Shown here: one piece after another, positions 36,706 through 46,246 of the stretch | Layout: every line of letters starts with the position of its first letter | Position numbering within the stretch: the first letter of the stretch is position 1 | Source of the DNA: an uncultured Bacteroidota bacterium | Lineage (GTDB): Bacteria > Bacteroidota > Bacteroidia > Flavobacteriales > Flavobacteriaceae | Direction of reading: 5' to 3' | NCBI GenBank assembly: GCA_913062555.1 | Contig: CAJXVU010000004.1 | Coordinates: 1 to 64,000 of the forward strand | Length of the DNA: 64,000 nucleotides | Position numbers and translations under genes: made by a program | Notes under the pieces: generated by a model | The model's database searches: none | What the model saw: the letters and a program-made list of their open reading frames with translations, nothing else | Told to the model about the DNA's origin: nothing

Positions 36706-38247
36706 GTGAACATTTTATCAAATATGCCCTGGTGGGTTTGGGTTTTAATTGTATTGCTAATTATTGCAATACGTGATGTCTTTTTTCAAAAAAAGCACAC
36801 CATTAGTCATAACTACCCTATTATTGGGCATATTCGATATCTATTTGAAAGTATAGGTCCAGAAATTAGGCAGTATTTTGTTGCCAATAACAGAGAAGAG
36901 CTCCCTTTCAATAGGATAGAGCGTGGTTGGATCTATGCTTCGGCAAAAAAAGAAAACAATTACGAAGGCTTTGGTACCGATAGAGATATTTATGCACACC
37001 AACATATTTTTATAAACAATGCAATGATTCCTTATAAAATTGGAAAGGATCATCCAAATACCATCGATAATTGCTTTTTACCCTGTGCAAAAGTAATAGG
37101 AGCTTTCCATAAACGTAAAAATCCCTACCGGCCTGCATCGGTTATCAATGTGTCGGCAATGAGCTTTGGGTCGCTTTCTGCAAAAGCTATTGCCTCTTTA
37201 AACAACGGTATTAAAATTGCGGGAGCCTATCACAATACTGGTGAAGGGGGATTATCACCGTATCACAGTAATGGTGGTGATGTTATTTTTCATTTTGGCA
37301 CTGGTTATTTCGGTGTTAGGGACGACCAAGGTAACTTTTCTATGGATAAACTAATTCAATTAGTAAATGATAATCCATTTATTAAAGCCATTGAAATTAA
37401 GTTATCACAAGGCGCAAAACCTGGAAAAGGAGGCGTGCTTCCTGCTGCTAAAATCTCAAAAGAAATTGCTAAAATTAGAGGTGTAGAAATTGGAAAAGAT
37501 GTCCTATCTCCTCCCAATCATTCTGCATTTTCTAATGTTGTTGAAATGGTCGATTTCATTGAGCAAATTGCTGAAGCGACCGGACTTCCGGTAGGTATTA
37601 AAGCTGCAATAGGAAAACTAGAGCAATGGGAGGAATTAGCATCCATAATGAAATCAACTAATAAAGGACCAGACTTTATCACCGTAGATGGCGGTGAAGG
37701 TGGTACTGGAGCTGCACCTCCTAGTTTTGCAGATCATGTTTCATTACCTTGGGCTTATGGTTTTAGCGATTTATATAATTTGTTCAATGAAGAAAAACTC
37801 TCCGATAGAATCGTTTTTATTGCTAGCGGAAAGTTAGGATTTCCGGCGAAAGCGGCAATGGCGTTTGCCATGGGAGCCGATTGCATAAATGTAGCTCGTG
37901 AAGCGATGATGAGCATTGGTTGTATCCAAGCACAAGTTTGCCATACAAACCGCTGCCCAAGCGGGATAGCAACTCAAAATAAATGGTTACAAAATGGGAT
38001 TAACGTGTCTCTAAAAGCCGAACGATTAGCGCAATACTTCAAAACGTTTAAAAAAGAACTGATTGAGATAACTCATGCCACCGGATATGAACATCCTTGT
38101 CAGTTTAAAATGAGTGATGTTGATGTTAATGTAGATGATCACTATTTATCCAAAAAATTAAATAAAACGCATGGTTATGATAAAACACCAGTACCATTTA
38201 CCAGTATGCAAGCTCTAAAAGATTGTATATATTTGGGAGGAAAATGA
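36706..38247 (+). CDS. FMN-binding glutamate synthase (GltB2-type) family membrane protein
   Basis: A 513-residue protein with one N-terminal transmembrane segment (WWVWVLIVLLIIAIRDVFF) and a GltS FMN/synthase domain (about 130-480). Seen: ISAMSFGSLS-like VSAMSFGSLSAKAIASLN, NTGEGGLSPYH, KLSQGAKPGKGGVLP, TVDGGEGGTGAAP and a cysteine cluster CIQAQVCHTNRCP near 406-418 that in glutamate synthase binds a 3Fe-4S cluster. The glutaminase domain is absent, so this is the stand-alone family of unknown reaction. The start is GTG at 36706; an ATG six codons later is an equally good membrane start. Confidence 0.87.
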   Translation: MNILSNMPWWVWVLIVLLIIAIRDVFFQKKHTISHNYPIIGHIRYLFESIGPEIRQYFVANNREELPFNRIERGWIYASAKKENNYEGFGTDRDIYAHQHIFINNAMIPYKIGKDHPNTIDNCFLPCAKVIGAFHKRKNPYRPASVINVSAMSFGSLSAKAIASLNNGIKIAGAYHNTGEGGLSPYHSNGGDVIFHFGTGYFGVRDDQGNFSMDKLIQLVNDNPFIKAIEIKLSQGAKPGKGGVLPAAKISKEIAKIRGVEIGKDVLSPPNHSAFSNVVEMVDFIEQIAEATGLPVGIKAAIGKLEQWEELASIMKSTNKGPDFITVDGGEGGTGAAPPSFADHVSLPWAYGFSDLYNLFNEEKLSDRIVFIASGKLGFPAKAAMAFAMGADCINVAREAMMSIGCIQAQVCHTNRCPSGIATQNKWLQNGINVSLKAERLAQYFKTFKKELIEITHATGYEHPCQFKMSDVDVNVDDHYLSKKLNKTHGYDKTPVPFTSMQALKDCIYLGGK

Positions 38248-38341
38248 TAATTAAACAATTTCATGATTCGTTTACTCGTTATTTTTAGAAATTAAACTCG
38301 GAACTTAAATAAACATCTCATGATTAATAAAAACATATTTT

Positions 38342-38863
38342 ATGGAGCTTGAAAAAATATTTGAAGTCTTTCTTTATGCAGTCCCTGCACTAGTCACTGG
38401 GATGATTGCTTATTATTTCTTCAAAGAACATCTTAAAAACGAAGATGGTAGACGACGGTTTTTACTACATAAGGATCTACAAGTAAACACAATGCCGCTA
38501 CGTTTACAAGCATACGAGCGCATGGTGTTATTCCTAGAACGCATAACACCTTCAAAATTACTTATTAGAGTCAAGCCCACTAGTGATAACGAAAACGATT
38601 ACGAATCTTTTCTCGTATCAAATATTGAACAAGAATTTGAACACAACTTATCACAGCAAATTTATATGAGTGATGAATGCTGGAATATTATTGTTGCAGC
38701 AAAAAATGCGACCATTCAACTCATTAGAAAAGCAGGATTGCTAGAAAAAACAGGCACTGCTAATAAACTTCGGGAAGTTATTCTTACTGAAATGATTGAA
38801 AAACTAGCCCCAAGTGACGCCGCATTGTCCTATATTAAAAAAGAAGTTAGCGAAATGTGGTAA
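38342..38863 (+). CDS. Conserved membrane-anchored protein of unknown function
   Basis: A 173-residue protein with one N-terminal transmembrane helix (FEVFLYAVPALVTGMIAYYFF, about 7-28) and a cytoplasmic, helical, charged domain (EDGRRRFLLHKDLQVNTMPLRLQAYERMVLFLERI). No catalytic motif is recognised. The helical composition suggests a scaffold or oligomer. It follows the FMN protein gene by about 95 bases and is convergent with the patatin gene. Confidence 0.7.
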   Translation: MELEKIFEVFLYAVPALVTGMIAYYFFKEHLKNEDGRRRFLLHKDLQVNTMPLRLQAYERMVLFLERITPSKLLIRVKPTSDNENDYESFLVSNIEQEFEHNLSQQIYMSDECWNIIVAAKNATIQLIRKAGLLEKTGTANKLREVILTEMIEKLAPSDAALSYIKKEVSEMW

Positions 38864-38898
38864 GTTTTAGACCTTGTACTTTAACTGTACCAATTGGG

Positions 38899-38922
38899 AT
38901 GTGATTTCTCAGTCACATTTTA
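38899..38922 (+). terminator. Weak hairpin between convergent genes
   Basis: ATGTGA and TCACAT form a 6-bp inverted repeat with an 8-base loop, followed by TTTTATT. It sits 36 bases after the plus-strand stop, a plausible but weak terminator. Confidence 0.35.
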
Positions 38923-38966
38923 TTCAAAAAAAAGAATATGAATTGAGAATAGTAAAGTTCATGAGA

Positions 38967-39884
38967 CTAAATTATACCATTTTTAAGCTCATTAGACTCG
39001 AAATCCTCATGTTTGTTTTTTGCATAATCAAAGCCCTCACGCCACCATTTTTGCATGAGCCGTTTGCTAAAAATCAATGAATTTTCGGTAAGTTTAGTAG
39101 GCGTATAATATAAATTAAGTGTCACTCCTTTATTTTTTGCAGCGAGCTTACCAATTGTAACATCATGTTTTTCTACTTGTTCTAGCAAATGTCCAAATAA
39201 GCTAATCATTAATGAAAATGGATTTTTTCCAAGGACCTTATTGCCAACCATGAGCTCAGATTCTAAAATGACTGCATCAATCACTGTGGCACCACGCTCT
39301 ATGGCTTCTCGAATAGGCACCACACAGCCCAAACCACCATCTGCATACTCAAAACCATCAACCTCTGCCAAAGACATAAACGGAATATAATTGCACGAAA
39401 TCCAGATCCAATTGCAAAATTCTTCATAAGTACAATCATTAACTGACTTATACTCTACTCTATTTTTTGATAAATTAGAAACTGTTACTACAACATCATG
39501 GCGTGTCGCCTTTATTTTTTCAAACTCCTCAATCGTGAAATTTCGTTTTATATTTCTTTTAAGGGACTTACTTTCCCCAAAGGTGCGTTTCATTTTAATA
39601 AACTGCCATAAAGAGTTTATAAAATTTATAGACACATATTCCCGGTTATCTTTTTTGCGCTGAACAAAAGGACTCACACTAAAGATATCTCGTTGCGTGA
39701 CATTTGTAAACAGGTTATAAACCTTAGTAATTTCATTGGCAGCCAAGTGTGGTACTAATAAACTACCAGTAGAAGTCCCCAAAAACATATCATATTCCCT
39801 ACCATTCTCTTCAATTAGATATTGTGCAACACCCCCAGCAAATGCGCCTTTACTACCTCCTCCTGAAATTACCAATGCCCTCAT
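38967..39884 (-). CDS. Patatin-like phospholipase
   Basis: A 305-residue cytoplasmic acyl hydrolase with the patatin catalytic dyad. Seen: oxyanion loop SGGGSKG (7-13), nucleophile Ser38 in the GTSTGS motif (GxSxG) and Asp182 in ADGGLGC. Family members hydrolyse phospholipids or lipid esters; in Bacteroidota their natural substrate is mostly unknown. It has no signal peptide. It stands alone between a membrane gene and recG; no nucleotide-signalling enzyme gene is adjacent, so the antiviral CBASS-type role of some patatins is not supported. Confidence 0.9.
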   Translation of the reverse strand: MRALVISGGGSKGAFAGGVAQYLIEENGREYDMFLGTSTGSLLVPHLAANEITKVYNLFTNVTQRDIFSVSPFVQRKKDNREYVSINFINSLWQFIKMKRTFGESKSLKRNIKRNFTIEEFEKIKATRHDVVVTVSNLSKNRVEYKSVNDCTYEEFCNWIWISCNYIPFMSLAEVDGFEYADGGLGCVVPIREAIERGATVIDAVILESELMVGNKVLGKNPFSLMISLFGHLLEQVEKHDVTIGKLAAKNKGVTLNLYYTPTKLTENSLIFSKRLMQKWWREGFDYAKNKHEDFESNELKNGII

Positions 39885-39960
39885 ATTTTATTTTAAATAA
39901 TTATGAAACCAAAATAGCAATTATAGTTGTCATTATGCCTAAAAGAATTATTTTAGTTTT

Positions 39961-42066
39961 ATGAATTCTGTTATTTTACAAACTCCAATAGACTACCTGA
40001 AAGGTGTAGGTCCAAATCGCGCGGATTTACTCCGTAAAGAGCTGGGTATCCATACTTATCAGGACTTATTGAACCTCTTTCCAAATCGCTATCTGGATAG
40101 AACTAAGTATTATAAAATAAATAGTTTACAACGTAGTAATGCAGAAGTTCAGCTTATTGGGCAAATCACAAACTTCAAAGAAGTCTCACAAAAAAGAGGA
40201 AAACGACTAGTAGCGACTTTTCAGGATGAAACCGGAAGTATGGAATTGGTATGGTTTAGAGGTCAAAAATGGATAAAGGACAGCATAAAAATTAATAAAC
40301 CTTATGTGATTTTCGGAAAAACGAATTTTTATAATGGAAAGTTCAGCATGCCTCACCCCGAAATGGAACTAAAGGAAGAACACCAAAAAAGTTTAAGATC
40401 GGTGATGCAAGCTGTTTATCCATCAACAGAAAAATTATCAAATCGAGGGATTACAAATCGTGTACTTAACAAAATAATGCAACAATTATTTTTGGAAACT
40501 AAGGGAAGATTTTCAGAAACTCTATCCAAAAAACAACTTCAAGACCTGCAATTAATATCAAAAAAAGAAGCCTTGTTTAATGTCCATTTTCCAAAGAATC
40601 AAGAGCTACTTTCTAAGGCTCAATTCCGATTAAAATTTGAAGAATTATTTTATATTCAATTGCAGTTAATTTTAAAGAATTTAATCCACAAATCAAAAGT
40701 CAAAGGATTTCCTTTTCCAATCGTAGGAGAGTATTTTAATACCTTTTTCAAATCACATTTACCTTTTAATTTGACACAAGCTCAAAAAAGAGTTATTAAA
40801 GAAATTCGTCAAGACTTAGGGAGTAATGCACAAATGAATCGTTTACTGCAAGGCGATGTGGGTTCAGGAAAAACCATAGTTGCGTTAATGTCAATGTTCA
40901 TAGCACTTGACAACGGTTTTCAAGCTTGTTTAATGGCGCCGACTGAAATTTTGTCAGTCCAACACTTCAATGGATTAAAAGAATATTGTAATGAACTCAA
41001 TATCAGCATTAAACTCCTTACTGGTTCAACTAAAACTTCAGAGAGGCGAAAAATACACGAATCTTTAGAAAATGGCGACTTAGACATCCTAATTGGAACA
41101 CACGCTTTGTTAGAAGACAAGGTAAAATTTAAAAACTTAGGGCTCGCAATTATCGATGAGCAACACCGATTTGGAGTTGCACAAAGAAGTAAACTCTGGA
41201 AAAAAAACACGTCACCACCTCATATTTTGGTCATGACTGCGACCCCTATTCCACGAACTTTAGCGATGTCGGTATATGGTGATTTAGACATCTCAATTAT
41301 TGATGAATTACCACCAGGAAGGAAGTCGATAAAAACGGTACATCGCTATGACAAAAATAGGCTTAATGTCTTCCGATTTATTCGCGACGAAATTGAAAAA
41401 GACCGGCAAATTTATATTGTCTATCCATTAATTCAAGAAAGCTCATCGATGGATTATAAAGACCTAATGGATGGCTATGAAAGTATAGTGAGAGAATTTC
41501 CATTACCCAAATATCAAATCTCAATTGTTCATGGCAAAATGAAAGCTGCGGATAAGGATTTTGAAATGCAACGGTTTATAAAAGGAGAAACACAAATTAT
41601 GGTAGCTACAACGGTTATTGAAGTTGGTGTTAATGTTCCTAATGCCTCAGTGATGATTATTGAGAGTGCTGAACGATTTGGCCTCTCCCAACTGCACCAG
41701 TTAAGAGGTCGTGTAGGCCGAGGTGCTGAACAAAGTTATTGTATCCTCATGACCAGCCATAGACTGAGCAGCGATAGCAAAACACGACTAGAAACTATGG
41801 TTAGGACTAATGATGGCTTTGAAATAGCCGAGGTTGATCTCAAGCTTAGAGGCCCTGGTGATCTTATGGGCACACAACAGAGTGGTGTACTCAACCTTAA
41901 AATTGCCGATATTATTAAAGATAAGGACATATTAACACAGGCGAGACATCATGCGAAAGACACCCTTAAAAATGATCCATCACTCTCACTTGATAATAAC
42001 AAAGTGATATTAGACACTTACAGGCAGCTCAGCAAGTACAAAAATATATGGAACTACATTAGTTAA
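39961..42066 (+). CDS. recG: ATP-dependent DNA helicase RecG
   Basis: A 701-residue superfamily 2 helicase that reverses stalled forks and processes R-loops and branched DNA. Seen: the N-terminal region GVGPNRADLLRKELG, an OB-fold wedge domain (about 60-160, AEVQLIGQITNFKEV onward), Walker A GDVGSGKT at about 298-305, the DEQH box in IIDEQHRFG, TATPIPRTLA, and the C-terminal helicase motif VI QLRGRVGRG with the GPGDLMGTQQSG loop unique to RecG. Length is typical (about 690-700). Confidence 0.96.
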   Translation: MNSVILQTPIDYLKGVGPNRADLLRKELGIHTYQDLLNLFPNRYLDRTKYYKINSLQRSNAEVQLIGQITNFKEVSQKRGKRLVATFQDETGSMELVWFRGQKWIKDSIKINKPYVIFGKTNFYNGKFSMPHPEMELKEEHQKSLRSVMQAVYPSTEKLSNRGITNRVLNKIMQQLFLETKGRFSETLSKKQLQDLQLISKKEALFNVHFPKNQELLSKAQFRLKFEELFYIQLQLILKNLIHKSKVKGFPFPIVGEYFNTFFKSHLPFNLTQAQKRVIKEIRQDLGSNAQMNRLLQGDVGSGKTIVALMSMFIALDNGFQACLMAPTEILSVQHFNGLKEYCNELNISIKLLTGSTKTSERRKIHESLENGDLDILIGTHALLEDKVKFKNLGLAIIDEQHRFGVAQRSKLWKKNTSPPHILVMTATPIPRTLAMSVYGDLDISIIDELPPGRKSIKTVHRYDKNRLNVFRFIRDEIEKDRQIYIVYPLIQESSSMDYKDLMDGYESIVREFPLPKYQISIVHGKMKAADKDFEMQRFIKGETQIMVATTVIEVGVNVPNASVMIIESAERFGLSQLHQLRGRVGRGAEQSYCILMTSHRLSSDSKTRLETMVRTNDGFEIAEVDLKLRGPGDLMGTQQSGVLNLKIADIIKDKDILTQARHHAKDTLKNDPSLSLDNNKVILDTYRQLSKYKNIWNYIS

Positions 42067-42235
42067 CAATTCGTGAGAATTTATATATAAATACCTTGTT
42101 TACAGTATTTTAACTATATTTACATAAGTCAGAATCCTCATAGCAAAACCACTAGGCAGTATTAGGGATAACCCTTAGTTATTGCATAAGAGCATCGAGG
42201 AAATAAAATTACTAGTGGGACTAAAAATCAATATT

Positions 42236-43450
42236 ATGAAGGCTATAAATTTTCATTGGATTCGATTTTTACTAAAAAACTGGATTTTATTTAGTATTAT
42301 ATCGCTTCTCTATTCTTGCGAAACAGACACTAAAAACACCGTTACAGGCCCCGATCTCCCTCAGTTTAATCTAGACCTATTTGAACAAAATTTAATTGAT
42401 TATGTCAACTGGAGCAACGACTCCCCTATTGGTTGGGCTTATGCCATTACTCAAAATGGTCAACTCGCCAAATCTGGTGCTTTTGGCAATGCTGTATCAG
42501 AGCCTGATGGCACTATGGCTGCTATGACTATTAATAAAGAAATCAATATCGCGAGTGTCACTAAGTTTTATACAGCTATTGTGGTTATGCAACTATTGGA
42601 AGAATTAAATTTAACGATTCACTCACTTATAGGACCCTATTTACCAGACTCCTGGAATCTCGGTCCAAATATGGACAGTATGACCTTTGCTCATTTATTA
42701 CGACATGAATCTGGCCTTGATACCGGAAATACTGATTTTGATAATACCTTATCCTATGCCGGCATAAAGCAAGCTGTGAATGATGGCGTATCAATACCTC
42801 CTCCTGACCAAGCAGATTATGACAATATCAATTTTGCTATTTTTAGAATATTAATTCCGTCATTACAAAATAATTTACCCAATGCACCTCTTGCCAATCT
42901 AGATAGTGACCAAACGACACAAGGAGTATATAGAAGTTATATGCAAAAAGCGCTTTTTGATAAAATTAATTTATCAAATATCGATTTTACCGAAGAAAAT
43001 AATAATCCAACACGATACTATAACATTAATGATATTTCTAATGCTATTTCTGGCACTAATTATGGGGACTGGGATCACATTGCTGGAGGCGGGGGGTATT
43101 ATATGACTGTAATTGAAATGGCAGCCGTGAATGCCTTTTTTGAACATTCTAATCTCATTGTTTCAGATGAAGCCAGAACAATTATAAAGGAAAACTATTT
43201 GGGATTAGACTCCTATTTTAATGGAGATAGCCGTGAATTGCACGGAAAATACTATGGTAAAAACGGCAGTATTGCTAACAGCAGCGATGTCAATGTCGCC
43301 CAAGGTGTACTCACTCAAATACAAATGTTTCCAATCAACGGTATTGAAATTGTAGTGATGGTGAACACCCGCGCCGTAAATTATAAAACGGGCTTCGACG
43401 GGTTTTTACGATCTTCAATAAAAGACGCCTATAATGACGCTTATGAATAA
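42236..43450 (+). CDS. Exported serine hydrolase of the beta-lactamase/class C family
   Basis: A 404-residue lipoprotein (signal ends SLLYSCE). The serine motif SxxK appears as SVTK in NIASVTKFYTAIVV near residue 106, the second motif YxN as YDN in ADYDNINFAIFRI, and a glycine-rich IAGGGGYY segment lies where the third motif is expected. The family includes D-aminopeptidases, esterases and PBP-like proteins; resistance should not be assumed. The ATG at 42236 is chosen because it starts the signal peptide; longer in-frame starts exist. It is convergent with the DUF2911 gene. Confidence 0.85.
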   Translation: MKAINFHWIRFLLKNWILFSIISLLYSCETDTKNTVTGPDLPQFNLDLFEQNLIDYVNWSNDSPIGWAYAITQNGQLAKSGAFGNAVSEPDGTMAAMTINKEINIASVTKFYTAIVVMQLLEELNLTIHSLIGPYLPDSWNLGPNMDSMTFAHLLRHESGLDTGNTDFDNTLSYAGIKQAVNDGVSIPPPDQADYDNINFAIFRILIPSLQNNLPNAPLANLDSDQTTQGVYRSYMQKALFDKINLSNIDFTEENNNPTRYYNINDISNAISGTNYGDWDHIAGGGGYYMTVIEMAAVNAFFEHSNLIVSDEARTIIKENYLGLDSYFNGDSRELHGKYYGKNGSIANSSDVNVAQGVLTQIQMFPINGIEIVVMVNTRAVNYKTGFDGFLRSSIKDAYNDAYE

Positions 43451-43544
43451 TATTTAAGTCATAATATATATTCAGGTTATCACTGGAATTAATTCAGTTT
43501 TCAATTTTATGTTCCCTTTACAGGCTCCATTAAATTGAGTTTCA

Positions 43545-43573
43545 ATAAAAAAGCCCAACCTTTCGGCTGGGCT
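43545..43573 (-). terminator. Rho-independent terminator of the DUF2911 gene
   Basis: On the minus strand: AGCCCAGCC, a GAAA tetraloop, GGTTGGGCT, then TTTTTTA. A 9-bp stem with one G-T-type pair and a GNRA loop is very stable. It lies 26 bases past the stop of the minus-strand gene. Confidence 0.85.
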
Positions 43574-43598
43574 ACAAAACAGTACATACTTGCCGTTT

Positions 43599-44708
43599 TT
43601 AATTGATATCTTCGCCTTTTTCAAGTTTATCGATATTTGCTTGCACCCTACCTTTACTCACAGCGTTTGGTGCATTATTCAAGGCCATTTTCAAGTGTTT
43701 TAGTGCCGATTTATAATTTCCAGCAGCCGAATAGCCTCTAGCCATTCCATAATGCACTGGCCAAGTGTCTTTATTATTCTTAACGTTTAATTTAAAAACT
43801 TCTATTGCTCTGTCTTTTAATCCCAAAGTAATAAGTTGTCTTCCATATTGATGCATCTCAAGTACAGTTGCTTGTGGTAAAAAGGCATCCATAGCATCAA
43901 GACCTTCTTGTTGACGCCCTAGTTTATTTAAAATTCCTGCTTTAATGGAAGTATTCGCAAAAGTTTGCTGACTAAAAAACTGACCTGCAATAGCATTATC
44001 AATCCAACCTAGAGCTTCGTTTAAATCACCACCATTGTTTGAAGCATAATTAGCAGCCTGTTCCCAAGTTTGACGACTAAAACCAGGTTGATCCTGCATT
44101 TTACGTCTGATATCAGCCAATACAATATTGGTAACGTCAAATTCTATTTTAAAAGGAATTTGTTTGGTTCCCCATTTTAGTGCTGCAGTAGCAGAAGTGG
44201 CATCGACATTAACAAAGTCGAAAGTCAGCAATTCAGTATGAGGAACTGTCGCTGTATTTACCTCAACTTTCAAAGCATCTTCAGATGGCTCATAGAAAAA
44301 ACTTCCCCATGCAGTATGGTTCTTAGAAAAAATAACTGTCGCTTTATCATTTTCATGAATAACCATATGCAATCCATATTTCCCGGCTTTTAATGATTGG
44401 CCACCAATAGTAACATCACTGGTGAATTTAATTATGGTGTTTTCATTGGCTCCGGCACGCCATGGTGATTCTTTTGCTGTTCCAAAACCTAAATTATTCA
44501 TACCATAAGGCACTAGCTTGCCCCAAATTTCGCGCCCATTTACACTAGGTCTCGAATAATCAATGTAAATTTTTGAAATCCCAACAGTTTGAGACACAGA
44601 TGCTTTTTGACTGCCCTGAGGAGTGTTTAATTGCGCATTGATGTCAAGATTAACAAATAGCATTGCGACAAATAGTCCAATGTATTTGAGTTGGTTTAGT
44701 TGTTTCAT
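43599..44708 (-). CDS. Exported DUF2911 protein with C-terminal TPR-like helices
   Basis: A 369-residue exported protein. Order: signal peptide (about 1-25, ends DINAQ), DUF2911 domain (about 30-190) with SQTVGISKIYIDYSRPSVNG and NENTIIKFTSDVTI, then a helical tail of TPR-like repeats (about 215-360) with LEMHQYGRQLITLGLKDRA and GMARGYSAAGNYKSALKHLK. DUF2911 is widespread in Bacteroidota and of unknown function. The gene is divergent from the membrane AraC regulator, with a 387-base region rich in inverted repeats between them. Confidence 0.88.
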   Translation of the reverse strand: MKQLNQLKYIGLFVAMLFVNLDINAQLNTPQGSQKASVSQTVGISKIYIDYSRPSVNGREIWGKLVPYGMNNLGFGTAKESPWRAGANENTIIKFTSDVTIGGQSLKAGKYGLHMVIHENDKATVIFSKNHTAWGSFFYEPSEDALKVEVNTATVPHTELLTFDFVNVDATSATAALKWGTKQIPFKIEFDVTNIVLADIRRKMQDQPGFSRQTWEQAANYASNNGGDLNEALGWIDNAIAGQFFSQQTFANTSIKAGILNKLGRQQEGLDAMDAFLPQATVLEMHQYGRQLITLGLKDRAIEVFKLNVKNNKDTWPVHYGMARGYSAAGNYKSALKHLKMALNNAPNAVSKGRVQANIDKLEKGEDIN

Positions 44709-45095
44709 AAGATTTTTTTATTTATTTGATTGTTATGCTTTTAAAGGTAGCTACTTAAAAAACGCACGGCTGTTAGCATATTGTTAATTAACATATGTTA
44801 AGAAATTGAAAAGCTTTGTGATTTTGTATAAAACAAATCTGAAGAGAAGATAAATAATCAATAGCATCACACGCATAACAGGCTTACAAATAACGAATTA
44901 AAACGACGATCTAGATGGTACGTCGTTAACATAAGCTTATACAGAAATAATCCATCATCACTAAATTCTTTATGCTGCAAATTTAATTTTGCCAATAAAG
45001 ATAATAGTATTGACAATCAGAGCGAAGCAATACAATGCGTACACTAGGTATTTTTAAGTTTTTCAACTATTTTCGCTTATCTCATATTTTAAGAA
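44709..45095. promoter_or_regulatory. 387-base divergent region with palindromes and the AraC promoter
   Basis: No protein gene is supported here. Two overlapping perfect palindromes lie at 44782-44793 (TGTTAATTAACA) and 44788-44801 (TTAACATATGTTAA). An inverted repeat AACGACG/CGTCGTT is at 44902-44908 and 44921-44927. A candidate -7 box is TAATTTTG at 44984-44991, which would start the AraC transcript near 44996 with a leader of about 100 bases. No exact -7 box was found for the DUF2911 gene. The repeats could be sites for the AraC-type protein or another regulator. Confidence 0.5.
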
Positions 45096-46133
45096 ATGGA
45101 TATTGACAATCAATTATTATTCTTTTTTAGTGCTTTAGGCGCATTTAATGGATTGCTATTAAGCATCTACTTTTTCTTTTTTGTCAAGTCAAAACATATT
45201 TCAAATTATTTACTGGGTGGTTTATTGGCTGCACTAAGTATACGGATTGGGAAGTCAGTGTTTTTTTATTTCAATCCAGAATTATCAAAAATATACTTAC
45301 AAATAGGACTGTCTGCCTGTTTCTTAATTGGTCCATTATTATATTTCTATATCAAATCAAAAACAACATCAAGCGATCAAAAACAAAAACTCTGGTCAAT
45401 ACAAATTATAGTATTAATCCTTTTTGTAATCGTCGTGGGGGTTTTATTCCCATATCCCGCGCACCAGGAGCTTTGGGGGAAAACCTTCATTAAAATTATT
45501 TATTATCAATGGTTACTTTGTATTATCATTACGGCATTTTTACTGAAAAATTCCTTTAAAAAGATATTCAACAAAACACAAATACTCAATCATAATGATA
45601 CCTGGGTGTTAAGTGTGTTTTTAGGCGTATTATTTATTTGGGTTGCTTATTTCATAGCCTCTTACACCTCATATATAGTTGGTGCTTTTTCTTTTTCTTT
45701 TGTATTATACTTATCGGTTTTGCTCTTGTTTCATAAAAGCAGAAAATCTTCAAAAGCAGAAAATCAAGAGAAATATGCTAATCAGAAAATTTCAAAATCA
45801 GAAGCTGACCAATTATTCTCAAAAATCGATCTTCTTTTAGCTGAAAAGGAATTGTATAAAAACCCAAATTTAACACTTCCTCAATTGGCAAAAGAATTGA
45901 ATATGCGCACACATTTATTGTCACAGTTTATCAATGATAATTTAGACAAGAACTTCTCACAATTCATAAATGAATATCGCATCACTGAAGCTAAGCGATT
46001 GTTAAAAGCAAACACAAGCCTAAAAATAGAGGTCATTGCTGAACAGTGCGGATTCAATTCTAATAGCACATTTTATACGGCTTTCAAGAAAATAACAAAT
46101 ACTACACCTTCCAAATATTCCAATATTAATTAA
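45096..46133 (+). CDS. Membrane-bound AraC family transcriptional regulator
   Basis: A 345-residue protein with seven hydrophobic segments in the first 210 residues (a 7TM-like N-terminus starting FFFSALGAFNGLLLSIYFFFF) and a C-terminal AraC HTH domain (about 240-345). The HTH is marked by LTLPQLAKELNMRTHLLSQFINDNL and EVIAEQCGFNSNSTFYTAFKK, the signature of the family. Such membrane AraC proteins are common in Bacteroidota and bind DNA from the membrane. It lies between the DUF2911 gene and a 25-base palindrome ahead of the NTF2/DJ-1 gene; both are candidate targets. Confidence 0.9.
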   Translation: MDIDNQLLFFFSALGAFNGLLLSIYFFFFVKSKHISNYLLGGLLAALSIRIGKSVFFYFNPELSKIYLQIGLSACFLIGPLLYFYIKSKTTSSDQKQKLWSIQIIVLILFVIVVGVLFPYPAHQELWGKTFIKIIYYQWLLCIIITAFLLKNSFKKIFNKTQILNHNDTWVLSVFLGVLFIWVAYFIASYTSYIVGAFSFSFVLYLSVLLLFHKSRKSSKAENQEKYANQKISKSEADQLFSKIDLLLAEKELYKNPNLTLPQLAKELNMRTHLLSQFINDNLDKNFSQFINEYRITEAKRLLKANTSLKIEVIAEQCGFNSNSTFYTAFKKITNTTPSKYSNIN

Positions 46134-46153
46134 GCTTCCAAAATTTCCTGATG

Positions 46154-46178
46154 TATACTTTAGGAGTCCTAAGGTATA
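46154..46178. promoter_or_regulatory. 25-bp near-perfect palindrome after the AraC gene
   Basis: TATACTTTAGGA and TCCTAAGGTATA are inverted around one base; 11 of 12 positions are complementary and the odd one is a G-T pair. It lies 21 bases after the AraC stop and 69 before the NTF2/DJ-1 ATG. No T run follows, so a terminator is less likely than an operator. Confidence 0.5.
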
Positions 46179-46246
46179 ATTCTATAAACATTTATAGTGT
46201 AGACATTCCTAATATTGCTGAAATTTAAATTTCAAAACACACTATT

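Noticed and set aside
38967-39884. Patatin as an antiviral CBASS (CapV-type) effector
   Set aside because: No cyclic-nucleotide synthase or other CBASS genes adjoin it; its neighbours are a membrane protein of unknown function and recG.
45035-45106. A 23-codon leader-like frame (MRTLGIFKFFNYF...) ahead of and overlapping the AraC start
   Set aside because: Could be a leader peptide in the long AraC leader, but there is no codon bias or attenuation hairpin to support it.
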